20,659 nucleotides of DNA from Burkholderia sp. (lineage in GTDB: Bacteria; Pseudomonadota; Gammaproteobacteria; Burkholderiales; Burkholderiaceae): the NCBI RefSeq assembly GCF_018375725.1, contig NZ_JAHACR010000042.1, positions 1 to 20,659 of the forward strand, read 5' to 3'. Positions 8,084 through 14,874 of this stretch are shown here, in pieces. A model generated the notes under the pieces. It ran no database searches, was not told where the DNA came from, and saw nothing but the letters and a program-made list of their open reading frames with translations. The translations under genes and the position numbers were made by a program. Each line of letters opens with the position of its first letter. Positions within the stretch are counted from its first letter, which is position 1.

Positions 8084-8110
8084 GTTAGGTCGCCATGTCC
8101 TGGACAGCAT

Positions 8111-8156
8111 GCAGATCTTCATTCTGCGCATACGACCGACACGGCGAACCTGTCAA
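8111..8156 (-). promoter_or_regulatory. Possible mocR promoter with overlapping dyad
   Basis: Reading the minus strand, a perfect -35 TTGACA (8156-8151) is followed after 18 bases by TATGCG (8132-8127), a weak -10. An inverted repeat, GCAGA (8111-8115) and TCTGC (8123-8127) with a 7-base spacer, covers the expected transcription start. TGACAG also occurs twice, 11 bases apart (8166-8161 and 8155-8150), the first copy containing the cydB stop codon. These could be operator sites for the MocR protein itself. Confidence 0.35.
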
Positions 8157-8163
8157 AACGCTG

Positions 8164-9165
8164 TCAGTGGTAGTGCAACTCGGCGTGATCCGTTTTGCCC
8201 CGAAACACGCGATAGCCGAGCGCGGTGTAAGCTAGGATGATCGGCAGGATGACGGCCGCGCCGACCAGCGTGAAGGCCTGGCTCGAATGCGGAGCGGCAG
8301 CCTGCCAGAGGGTCACGCCCGGCAGGATCGCGAACGGGTAGATCGTCGCGAGCAGACCGAGGTAACCCGCCAGCACGAACCCGAGGGTGAGCACGAACGG
8401 GCGCGTGGGATGGCGGCTGCGGGTCGCCTTGAACATGCCGGCGGCGCACGCGAATACGATGAGGGGCGCGAGCAATGCCCACGGCAGCATCGGCGAATCG
8501 AACCACCGCGTCTTGAACATCGGCGCGAGCATCGGCGTCCAGAGCGTGACCGCGAGGATCGTCACCATCTGAAGCACGGTCAGCGGCATGGCGAGCCGAT
8601 GGAGGCGCCGCTGCACGTCGCCGTCCGTTTTCGCGATCAGCCAGCAGCAACCGAGCAGTGCGTACGTGATGACGAGTGCGAGGCCGGTGAACAGGCTGAA
8701 AGGCGTGAACCAATCGAATGCGCCGCCGGCGAAATGCCCATCGACGACCCGGATGCCGGACAGCCAGCTACCGATTACCACGCCCTGAAAGAATGTTGCA
8801 CCTGTCGATCCGCCGATGAACGCGAGATCCCACAGGTGCCGCGTGCGCCTCGCCTTGCCGCGCAGTTCGAACGCGACGCCCCGGAAAATCAGGCAGATCG
8901 CCATGAACAGCAACGGGAGATAAAGCGCGGAAAACACGACGGAATACACCATCGGGAAAACCGCGTAAAGCGACGCACCGCCGAGCACCATCCATGTTTC
9001 GTTGCCGTCCCACACGGGCGCGACAGAACTCATCAGACGGCTGCGCTCATCGTCGTCGGGAAACAGGGGAAACAGAATGCCGATGCCGAGGTCGAAGCCG
9101 TCGAGCGCGACATACATGGCGAGGCCGAACGCAATGATTGCCGCCCAAACGATTGTGATGTCCAT
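8164..9165 (-). CDS. cydB: Cytochrome bd-type (cyanide-insensitive) quinol oxidase subunit II
   Basis: This is subunit II of a bd-type quinol:O2 oxidoreductase in the inner membrane, which reduces oxygen to water with little sensitivity to cyanide in the Cio subgroup. The product is 333 residues, close to CioB (about 335) and shorter than E. coli CydB (about 379). The N-terminus has the family's MYVALDGFDLGIGILFP segment, with VWDGNETWMVLGGASLYAVFP soon after. Many hydrophobic helices follow, including SALYLPLLFMAICLIFRGVAFE and a late GYLGLLATIYPFAILPG. The ATG at 9165 lies 18 bases after the cydA stop, so the two are co-transcribed. No cydX-like small gene and no cydDC genes are seen after it; mocR follows instead. 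Confidence 0.93.
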   Translation of the reverse strand: MDITIVWAAIIAFGLAMYVALDGFDLGIGILFPLFPDDDERSRLMSSVAPVWDGNETWMVLGGASLYAVFPMVYSVVFSALYLPLLFMAICLIFRGVAFELRGKARRTRHLWDLAFIGGSTGATFFQGVVIGSWLSGIRVVDGHFAGGAFDWFTPFSLFTGLALVITYALLGCCWLIAKTDGDVQRRLHRLAMPLTVLQMVTILAVTLWTPMLAPMFKTRWFDSPMLPWALLAPLIVFACAAGMFKATRSRHPTRPFVLTLGFVLAGYLGLLATIYPFAILPGVTLWQAAAPHSSQAFTLVGAAVILPIILAYTALGYRVFRGKTDHAELHYH

Positions 9166-9183
9166 AGTCAGAATCCGATTGCG

Positions 9184-10596
9184 TTAATTGATCCGGAGGT
9201 CGTCGAGCACGTCGACCGCGGCGCGCTGTGCGGGCCCGCCGGACTTCACGGTCTCGGCAGGCAAGGCTGCGCTTTTGTCGTCTTCAGCCAGCATGGCAGG
9301 GCCCCCCGTTGCGAGCCGCAGCAGGTAGTAGATGCCGGTGCCGAAAACCAGCGCATACACGACGACGAATGCCATGAGCGTGATCCCCACCTGCTGTGCC
9401 GTGATCGGTGAAAGCGCGTGAGACGTACGCATGACGCCGTACACCACCCACGGCTGTCGGCCGACCTCGGTGGTGATCCAGCCCGCGAGCAGGCTGATGA
9501 AGCCGGTCGGACCCATGAGCAGGGCGAAGCGGTGATACGGCTTGCAGGTGTAAAGACGTCCCCGGCGCTTCAACACGAAGCCTGAAATCGCGAGGATGGC
9601 CATCAGGAATCCGAGACCGGCCATGATGCGGAACGTCCAGAAGATGATGGTCGAGTCGGGACGGTCTTCCTTCGGAAACTCCTTCAGGCCCTTGATTTCG
9701 CCATTCCAGCTGTGTGTGAGAATCACGCTGCCCAGGTGCGGGATCGAGACGGGGTAACGCGTCATCTCGGCATTCATGTCCGGGAGGCCGAACAGATTCA
9801 GCGCGGTACCTCCGTGCTCGGTTTCCCAGATGCCCTCGATTGCGGCGATTTTCGCCGGCTGATACTCGCGCGTGTTCAGGCCATGCGCATCGCCCGCGAG
9901 AATCTGCAGCGGTGCGATGATGACGAGCAGACCGATTGCCATGGAGAACATGGTGCGCACCGCCGGATCGCGACGGCCGCGCAGTAGATGCCATGCCCCG
10001 GTCGCGGCGACGACGAGCGCAGCGACGATGAACGACGCGAACGCCATATGCACGAAGCGGTACGGAAACGATGGATTGAAAACAATCTTGAACCAGTCGA
10101 CCGGTACGATGCGGCCGTTGATGACCTCCAAGCCCTGCGGCGTCTGCATCCAGCTATTCGACGCGAGAATCCAGAACATCGAAATGTTCGTACCGATTGC
10201 GACGAGCGCCGTTGAGATGAAGTGGGGCACGCGGCCAACCCGGTTCCACCCGAACAGCATTATCCCCAGGAAGCCCGCCTCGAGGAAGAACGCCGTCATC
10301 ACTTCATAGGCCAGCAACGGGCCGGTGACACTTCCCGCAAAGCTCGAGAAGCCGCCCCAGTTCGTGCCGAACTCGTAGCTCATGACGACACCCGATACCA
10401 CGCCCATGCCAAACGCGACGGCGAAGATCTTCGACCAGAACAGGCACAGCTCGCGGTAGACCGGGCGTCCCGTTTTGAGCCACAGGCCTTCAAGCACGGC
10501 GACGAAGCTCGAGAGGCCGATGCTTAGCGCAGGAAAGATGATGTGAAACGACACGGTGAACGCGAACTGGATTCGCGCCAGGTTTAAAGCATCCAT
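9184..10596 (-). CDS. cydA: Cytochrome bd-type (cyanide-insensitive) quinol oxidase subunit I
   Basis: This is the haem-bearing subunit I of the bd/Cio oxidase. The ATG at 10596 is preferred over one further upstream because AGGGTGG sits about 7 bases before it and MDALNLARIQFAF is the usual family start. The product is 470 residues. Expected haem and proton-path residues are visible: His18 (b595/d ligand in E. coli His19), Glu98 and Glu106 in YEVMTAFFLEAGFLG, His183 in RFVHMAF, and Met325 in FRIMAGLG. The Q-loop after GDAHG is short, and GRQPWVVYGVMRTSHALSPI is of the CioA kind, so a cyanide-insensitive oxidase (cioA) is the best reading. It leads the cydA-cydB-mocR cluster. It begins 255 bases after the aminotransferase gene, and no clear Fnr/Anr box is seen upstream. 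Confidence 0.93.
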   Translation of the reverse strand: MDALNLARIQFAFTVSFHIIFPALSIGLSSFVAVLEGLWLKTGRPVYRELCLFWSKIFAVAFGMGVVSGVVMSYEFGTNWGGFSSFAGSVTGPLLAYEVMTAFFLEAGFLGIMLFGWNRVGRVPHFISTALVAIGTNISMFWILASNSWMQTPQGLEVINGRIVPVDWFKIVFNPSFPYRFVHMAFASFIVAALVVAATGAWHLLRGRRDPAVRTMFSMAIGLLVIIAPLQILAGDAHGLNTREYQPAKIAAIEGIWETEHGGTALNLFGLPDMNAEMTRYPVSIPHLGSVILTHSWNGEIKGLKEFPKEDRPDSTIIFWTFRIMAGLGFLMAILAISGFVLKRRGRLYTCKPYHRFALLMGPTGFISLLAGWITTEVGRQPWVVYGVMRTSHALSPITAQQVGITLMAFVVVYALVFGTGIYYLLRLATGGPAMLAEDDKSAALPAETVKSGGPAQRAAVDVLDDLRIN

Positions 10597-10753
10597 GTGG
10601 ACCACCCTTGGTTTCGGAATAAATCGGTGGCCCATTCTCGGCAGTGGAGGCAGCGACGCACAGCAGCACATCAGCCGCAAACCTGGGTAGCAGAGTCCAA
10701 ATGGATGCGGCGTATCGCCTCACGTGCGACGCGACATCGCACCAAAGGCATGC

Positions 10754-10846
10754 ATTGAACGCGGGAAAGTCGGCGCCTTGGCCGACGATCCCGCTGACGT
10801 ATTCGACGAGGCTGAATTTCTGGATCGGGGTGAGTGCCGGATTCAT
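10754..10846 (-). pseudogene. Possible gene remnant or small ORF after the aminotransferase
   Basis: An ATG at 10846 lies 5 bases after the stop of the preceding aminotransferase gene. It opens MNPALTPIQKFSLVEYVSGI and continues to about residue 31 with codons mostly ending in C or G. After that the codon pattern decays, and the frame runs on into the start of cydA to a stop at 10490. I do not recognise the sequence. It could be the 5' piece of a lost gene or chance. Confidence 0.2.
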
Positions 10847-10851
10847 CCGGA

Positions 10852-12036
10852 TCACTGTGCGAGCTGCGCCGCCACGCGTGCGAGCCGTTCGACGCCTTGG
10901 TCGATCTCTTCGTCGCTGATGATGAGCGGAGGTGCAAGCCGCAAAACATGGTTGCCAGCCGAGAGACACAGCAACCGCTCCTTGTGCGCGAGCGCGATGA
11001 TGTCCGAGATCGGCGCGACACATTGCAGGCCGATCAGCAGGCCCGCGCCGCGCACTTCGCTGAATACCTGTGGATAGCGTGCGACAAGCTCGCGTGCGCG
11101 TTCCATGAGCCGCGCGGATGCAACCGACACACGATCAAGGAACGCCGGCGCACTGATGATGCTAACGGCTTCTGTTGCGGCTTCCATCGCGAGCGGGTTG
11201 CCGCCAAACGTCGAGCCGTGGCTGCCATGCGTCATTACCATGCCGACCGCCTCGGTCGCGAGGCAGGCGCCGATCGGGAAGCCCGCCCCGAGGCCCTTTG
11301 CCGTGGCAAGCACGTCCGGCTCGATTCCTTCGTGTTCGCAGGCGAAGAAGCGCCCCGTGCGGCCGATACCGGTCTGAACCTCGTCGAGCAGCAGGAGAAT
11401 GCCGTAGGTGTCGCATAGCGCGCGCAATGCACGCAGATAGCCCGGCGGCATCGGGCGCACGCCGCTCTCACCTTGTATCGGCTCGACCAGCACCGCTGCC
11501 GTGCGTTCGGTGATGGCCTGCTCGAGCGCCACGAGATCGCCGAACGGAACCTGATCAAATCCATCGGGAACGGGGGAAAATCCCTCCAGGTACTTCGCTT
11601 GCCCCGTGGCCGTCAGTGCGCCGAGTGTGCGTCCATGGAATGCGCCTTCGAGGGTGATGATGCGATTGCGTTCAATCTTGCCATTGACGAAGAAGTATCG
11701 CCGCGCCACCTTGATAGCGAGTTCAACGGCCTCGGTGCCGGAGTTGCAGAAGAACACTCGTTCCGCGAAGGACAGTTTGCAGAGCTGCTGCGCAAGTCGC
11801 TCCTGTTGCGGCGACGCGTACAGGTTCGACGTGTGCCAAAGCCTGCGGGCCTGGTTGATGAGTGCCTCGACGAGGCGCGGGTGCCCGTGCCCGAGCGCAT
11901 TGACCGCGACGCCGCTCCCGAAGTCGAGATAGGCCGTCCCGTCCGATGTGAACAGCACGCTGCCGGATCCGTGTTCGAACGCGAGGTGATACCGGTTGTA
12001 GACCGGCATGAGGTGGGAGGTGACGACGTTTTGCAT
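10852..12036 (-). CDS. Acetylornithine/ornithine-type class III aminotransferase (ArgD-like)
   Basis: This is a PLP enzyme of the class III aminotransferases, most like acetylornithine transaminase (ArgD; arginine synthesis) or its succinylornithine relatives. The ATG at 12036 gives 394 residues beginning MQNVVTSHLMPVYNRY, the usual ArgD start; a GTG at 12069 in the same frame is possible but adds an atypical leader. Motifs are AVNALGHGHP, CNSGTEA (PLP phosphate contacts, about 97-103), LEGAFHGRTLG, EPIQGESG, LLLDEVQTGIGRTG (Asp218 to the PLP ring) and ATAKGLGAGFPIGA with Lys247 as the Schiff-base lysine. The KYLEGFSPVPDGFDQVPFGD stretch and GLGAG loop remind me more of alphaproteobacterial ArgD than of the usual enteric or beta form, so this may be a second, acquired copy. 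No other arginine gene is nearby, hence no symbol is given. Confidence 0.85.
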   Translation of the reverse strand: MQNVVTSHLMPVYNRYHLAFEHGSGSVLFTSDGTAYLDFGSGVAVNALGHGHPRLVEALINQARRLWHTSNLYASPQQERLAQQLCKLSFAERVFFCNSGTEAVELAIKVARRYFFVNGKIERNRIITLEGAFHGRTLGALTATGQAKYLEGFSPVPDGFDQVPFGDLVALEQAITERTAAVLVEPIQGESGVRPMPPGYLRALRALCDTYGILLLLDEVQTGIGRTGRFFACEHEGIEPDVLATAKGLGAGFPIGACLATEAVGMVMTHGSHGSTFGGNPLAMEAATEAVSIISAPAFLDRVSVASARLMERARELVARYPQVFSEVRGAGLLIGLQCVAPISDIIALAHKERLLCLSAGNHVLRLAPPLIISDEEIDQGVERLARVAAQLAQ

Positions 12037-12075
12037 GCTGATTGCGCAGGAGAATGAGTGGTTGGCCACGCATTC

Positions 12076-12147
12076 TCAGATCAAAGTGCAGCAAAAACAC
12101 AGCAGCAGGTCGGAGCAGAACGCGCACAGCAACGCTCGCAGGGTCAT
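12076..12147 (-). other. Short Leu/Cys-rich ORF upstream of the aminotransferase gene
   Basis: An ATG at 12147 reads 23 codons (MTLRALLCAFCSDLLLCF, then CCTLI) and stops at 12076, 39 bases before the aminotransferase ATG. Five cysteines and seven leucines in 23 residues are unusual. It has no clear ribosome-binding site. It might be a leader peptide or a chance frame. The rest of the 281-base gap between pcaG and the aminotransferase gene shows only a 5-bp hairpin (12297-12310) just after pcaG. Confidence 0.15.
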
Positions 12148-12317
12148 ACGGTGTGCTTCACGGCCGTAATCGGCTTCTGGCTCAGGTCGCCGCGATGTTT
12201 TGAGCGGCGCGGACTGAACACAGGATGGTTGTCGTCGTTCATCGACTACACCTTGCACGCGTTTCGACGAGCCGCTGCGCCGGGCGGAGGAGGCCACCGG
12301 CGCAAGCCGGCGTGCCG

Positions 12318-12911
12318 TCAAATGTCGAAAAACACCGTCTCCGCCGGGCCTTGCATGCGGATATCGAAGCGGTAGATCGTCGGGCCTCCCGGCTGCGTCT
12401 CGCGCTTCGCGACGAGCGTGCCGCGCCGCTCGGCCGGCACGGCGTTCAGCACGGGATCGGCCGCGTTCGCCGCGGCTTCATCGTCGAAGTACACGCGCGT
12501 GAAGGCATGCGTCAGGATTCCGCGCATCATCACCGTGACGTTGATGTGTGGCGCATCCGCCGCCGCGGTCCTGCCCGGCTTGACCGTCTCGACGACGAAG
12601 CGGTGCTGCGCGTCGGTGCCGGTGCCGACACGTGCAAATCCCGAAAAGCCGATCCGGGCGATTTCGTCGCGCGATGCCGGATAGCGCCCCGTGCTGTCGA
12701 CCTGCGTGAATTCGAGCATCGCGTCGCTGACGACCGCGCCATCGCCGTCGAACACCTGGCCGATCAGCAGCACATGCTCGCCGGCCGCATGAGGCGCGGC
12801 GATCCGTGGCGTAAACAGGCTCTTCAGGTCGTAGTGATACTGCTGCGGGCACAGGCCGTAGGCGAAGTACGGGCCGACCGTTTGCGAAGGGGTTTGTTTC
12901 AGCGTCGTCAT
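12318..12911 (-). CDS. pcaG: Protocatechuate 3,4-dioxygenase alpha subunit
   Basis: This is the non-catalytic-iron subunit of the intradiol enzyme that opens protocatechuate to 3-carboxy-cis,cis-muconate, first step of the protocatechuate branch of the beta-ketoadipate pathway. The product is 197 residues, as expected. The start MTTLKQTPSQTVGPYFAYGL contains the conserved PSQTVGPYF strand. The core has the intradiol sandwich pattern IGQVFDGDGAVVSDAMLEF and PHINVTVMMRGILTHAFTRVYF, and the iron ligands of the beta subunit are absent, as is normal for alpha. It begins 3 bases after the pcaH stop codon, so the two are co-translated. The other pca genes (B, C, D and so on) are not in the window. 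Confidence 0.95.
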   Translation of the reverse strand: MTTLKQTPSQTVGPYFAYGLCPQQYHYDLKSLFTPRIAAPHAAGEHVLLIGQVFDGDGAVVSDAMLEFTQVDSTGRYPASRDEIARIGFSGFARVGTGTDAQHRFVVETVKPGRTAAADAPHINVTVMMRGILTHAFTRVYFDDEAAANAADPVLNAVPAERRGTLVAKRETQPGGPTIYRFDIRMQGPAETVFFDI

Positions 12912-12914
12912 GGC

Positions 12915-13622
12915 TTAGCGCTCCATCGGGGTTGCGTCGCGGCCGCGCAGCACGATGTCGAATTCGTAGCCGAGCGCGTAGCCTTCTTCGGTGATGTCCA
13001 GCGAGAAGCGCGAGATCAGGCGGTCGCGCGCCGCTTCGGGCGTGCCCTGGAAAATCGGGTCATGCCCGAGCAGCGGATCGCCGGGGAAATACATCTGCGT
13101 GACGAGACGAGAACCGAAGTCGTCGCCGAACAGCGAGAAGTGGATGTGGTTCGGACGCCAGGCGTTCGAATGGTTGCCCCACGGATAGGCGCCGGGCTTG
13201 ATCGTCAGGAAGCGGTAGCGGCCCTCGTTGTCGGTGAGGCAGCGGCCGGCGCCGAGGAAGTTCGGGTCGAGCGGCGCATCGTGCTGGTCGACCTTGTGCA
13301 CATAGCGGCCCGCGGCATTGGCCTGCCAGATCTCGACGAGCGTGTTGCGCACCGGCCTGCCGCCTTCGTCCAGCACGCGGCCGGTGACGACGATGCGCTC
13401 GCCGATCGGCTCGCCGTTCCTGATCGCGTTCTTCGTCAGGTCGTGGTCGAGCGCACCGAGGTCTTCCGCGCCGTAGACCGGCACGTACGGATCGCGCAGC
13501 TTCTCCTTCAGCGGAATCAGCGGCCGCGTCGGGCCGCGTTTCACCGACGAGCGGTATTCGGGGTGCACGTATGCGGGATGCGACGGCCAGTCGCGCGGCG
13601 TGAGGATCGTGGGGGCATCCAT
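12915..13622 (-). CDS. pcaH: Protocatechuate 3,4-dioxygenase beta subunit
   Basis: This is the iron-binding catalytic subunit of protocatechuate 3,4-dioxygenase, acting in the cytoplasm. The product is 235 residues. The four iron ligands can be placed: Tyr107 in AGRYVHK, Tyr146 in PGAYPWGN, and His159 and His161 in RPNHIHFS; each is one less than the Pseudomonas numbering I recall (108, 147, 160, 162). The ATG at 13622 is supported by AGGAG 8 bases upstream on the minus strand. An N-terminal YVHPEYRSSVKRGP segment and the family's VEIWQANAAGRY are also present. A promoter 35-70 bases upstream and a LysR-type operator point to PcaQ control. Confidence 0.96.
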   Translation of the reverse strand: MDAPTILTPRDWPSHPAYVHPEYRSSVKRGPTRPLIPLKEKLRDPYVPVYGAEDLGALDHDLTKNAIRNGEPIGERIVVTGRVLDEGGRPVRNTLVEIWQANAAGRYVHKVDQHDAPLDPNFLGAGRCLTDNEGRYRFLTIKPGAYPWGNHSNAWRPNHIHFSLFGDDFGSRLVTQMYFPGDPLLGHDPIFQGTPEAARDRLISRFSLDITEEGYALGYEFDIVLRGRDATPMER

Positions 13623-13663
13623 CGGGCGTCTCCTAATGGGTTTTTCGCAAACAGGATGGCAGG

Positions 13664-13691
13664 ACTTTAGCTAATCCGGAAAGTTATGCAA
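13664..13691 (-). promoter_or_regulatory. Predicted pcaHG promoter
   Basis: On the minus strand, TTGCAT (13691-13686) and TAAAGT (13669-13664) are separated by 16 bases. This places the transcription start near 13657, about 35 bases before the pcaH ATG. The -35 hexamer lies inside one copy of a 12-bp direct repeat. Confidence 0.5.
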
Positions 13692-13736
13692 AATGATGTT
13701 TTATCGCGAAACGTATAACGGATTGTTATGCAAAAT
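13683..13736. promoter_or_regulatory. PcaQ operator region: LysR dyad and 12-bp direct repeat
   Basis: ATAAC-GGATT-GTTAT (13715-13729) is a perfect 5-bp dyad with the T-N11-A form of LysR sites, and it resembles the ATAACC-N4-GGTTAA PcaQ motif I recall from rhizobia. Its centre is about 65 bases upstream of the predicted pcaH transcription start, the usual place for a LysR recognition site. GTTATGCAAAAT occurs twice exactly, at 13683-13694 and 13725-13736. The copies are 42 bases apart, about four helical turns; one covers the pcaHG -35 and one the dyad arm and the pcaQ start codon. Confidence 0.6.
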
Positions 13737-14735
13737 ACCCGCCGCGCCGGCAGCCGGCTTCCCGACAGCCGGGTGAAATTCCGGCACCTGCAATGCTTTC
13801 TGGCGGTGGCGCAGTTCGGCGCGGTGCAGAAGGCGGCCGAAAGTCTGTCGATCACGCAACCGGCCGTGTCGAAGACGATTGCCGAGCTGGAGTCGATCCT
13901 GGGTGTGAAACTGTTCGAGCGCGGCCGGCATGGCGCGCTGCCGACCCGCGAGGGACAGCTTTTCATCCCGCACGCGACGGCATGCGTGCTCGCGCTGCGG
14001 CAGGGCGTCGGGCTGCTCGCGCGCGAGAGCGGCGGCGCGACGGCGACACTCGAGGTCGGCATGCTCCCGACGGTTGCCGCGTCGCTCGCGCCGGCCGTGA
14101 TGAAGGCGCTCGCCGGGCGCTGGCCGCGCGTCGTCGTGCGGCTGGCGACGGCGGCCAATCCCGAGCTGCTGGAGCGTCTGAAGGCGGGCACGATCGAGTG
14201 TGCGATCGGGCGGCTGTCCGAGCCGGAACGCATGGTCGGCCTCGCATTCGAGCAGTTGTACAACGAGCCGCTCGCCGCGGTCGTGCGGGCCGGGCATCCG
14301 CTGACGGCGAGCGCCACGCCGGCTGCCGAGCTGACGCGCTATCCGGTGGTGCTGCCGCCTTACGGCACGCTGATCCGGCAATCGGCCGACCAGTTGCTGA
14401 GCGCGTGCGGTGTGCCGCCGCCGGATTCGTTCGTCGAGGTGCTGTCGGTCTCGGTTGCGCGTGCGCTCGCGCTGGAAAACGACGCGGTCTGGTTCGTGCC
14501 GCTTTATGCGGCGGAATACGATCTCGCGGCCGGCGCGCTCGTCCGCTTGCCGCTGCCCGCCGCCGGCGCCGACGAGCCGGTCGGATTGATCCTGCGGACC
14601 GACGCCCAGCCGTCGCCGGTCGCGCGCACGCTGATCGATGCGGTGCGGGACATGGCGCGGGAACGGATCGGCGGGCTGAGCCCGGCGCGCGGACGCCGGC
14701 GTGCACGCCGCGGCGACGAGACGAATCGGCGTTGA
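13728..14735 (+). CDS. pcaQ: LysR-family regulator PcaQ
   Basis: This is a LysR-type activator of protocatechuate catabolism genes, typically responsive to a pathway intermediate such as beta-carboxy-cis,cis-muconate or the derived carboxymuconolactone. The product is 335 residues. The N-terminal helix-turn-helix is visible in KFRHLQCFLAVAQFGAVQKA and ESLSITQPAVSKTIAELE (about 17-56), then a linker helix and a periplasmic-binding-like effector domain (about 100-315). The C-terminus is Arg-rich and probably disordered. It is divergent from pcaHG, the usual arrangement for pcaQ. The ATG at 13728 lies within the operator dyad and has no ribosome-binding site; TATAAC 8 bases upstream may serve as the -10 of a leaderless message. 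A GTG at 13773 (Val16) is the alternative start. Confidence 0.9.
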   Translation: MQNTRRAGSRLPDSRVKFRHLQCFLAVAQFGAVQKAAESLSITQPAVSKTIAELESILGVKLFERGRHGALPTREGQLFIPHATACVLALRQGVGLLARESGGATATLEVGMLPTVAASLAPAVMKALAGRWPRVVVRLATAANPELLERLKAGTIECAIGRLSEPERMVGLAFEQLYNEPLAAVVRAGHPLTASATPAAELTRYPVVLPPYGTLIRQSADQLLSACGVPPPDSFVEVLSVSVARALALENDAVWFVPLYAAEYDLAAGALVRLPLPAAGADEPVGLILRTDAQPSPVARTLIDAVRDMARERIGGLSPARGRRRARRGDETNRR

Positions 14736-14793
14736 CCCGCAGCCGTCCCGATGACGGATGACGTCGCTGCGGGGCATCGCGGCGCTCAGGTGA

Positions 14794-14874
14794 GGAGATC
14801 AGGCACGGAGATCAGGCGCGGCGGTCGGGCGCAGGGTCGGGCGCAGGGTCAGGCAAGGCGATCAGGCGCGGCGG
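14794..14874. repeat. Short degenerate repeats at the lhr/pcaQ convergence
   Basis: GGAGATCAGGC occurs at 14794-14804 and 14807-14817. GATCAGGCGCGGCGG occurs exactly at 14810-14824 and 14860-14874. Between them TCGGGCGCAGGG is a perfect 12-bp tandem pair (14825-14848). The right copy of the 15-mer covers the stop codon of lhr (14862-14864), so the left copy looks like a duplicate of the gene's 3' end. No terminator with a T-run is seen in the pcaQ-lhr gap. Confidence 0.6.

Noticed and set aside
10597..10680. An upstream start for cydA at 10680 and a long leader
   Set aside because: The extra 28 residues (Cys-rich, no similarity to the family) precede the conserved MDALNLARIQFAF start, which has its own AGGGTGG ribosome-binding site.
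10597..10851. An Fnr/Anr box before cydA
   Set aside because: No TTGAT-N4-ATCAA sequence or one-mismatch version was found in the gap, so oxygen control by Fnr cannot be claimed.
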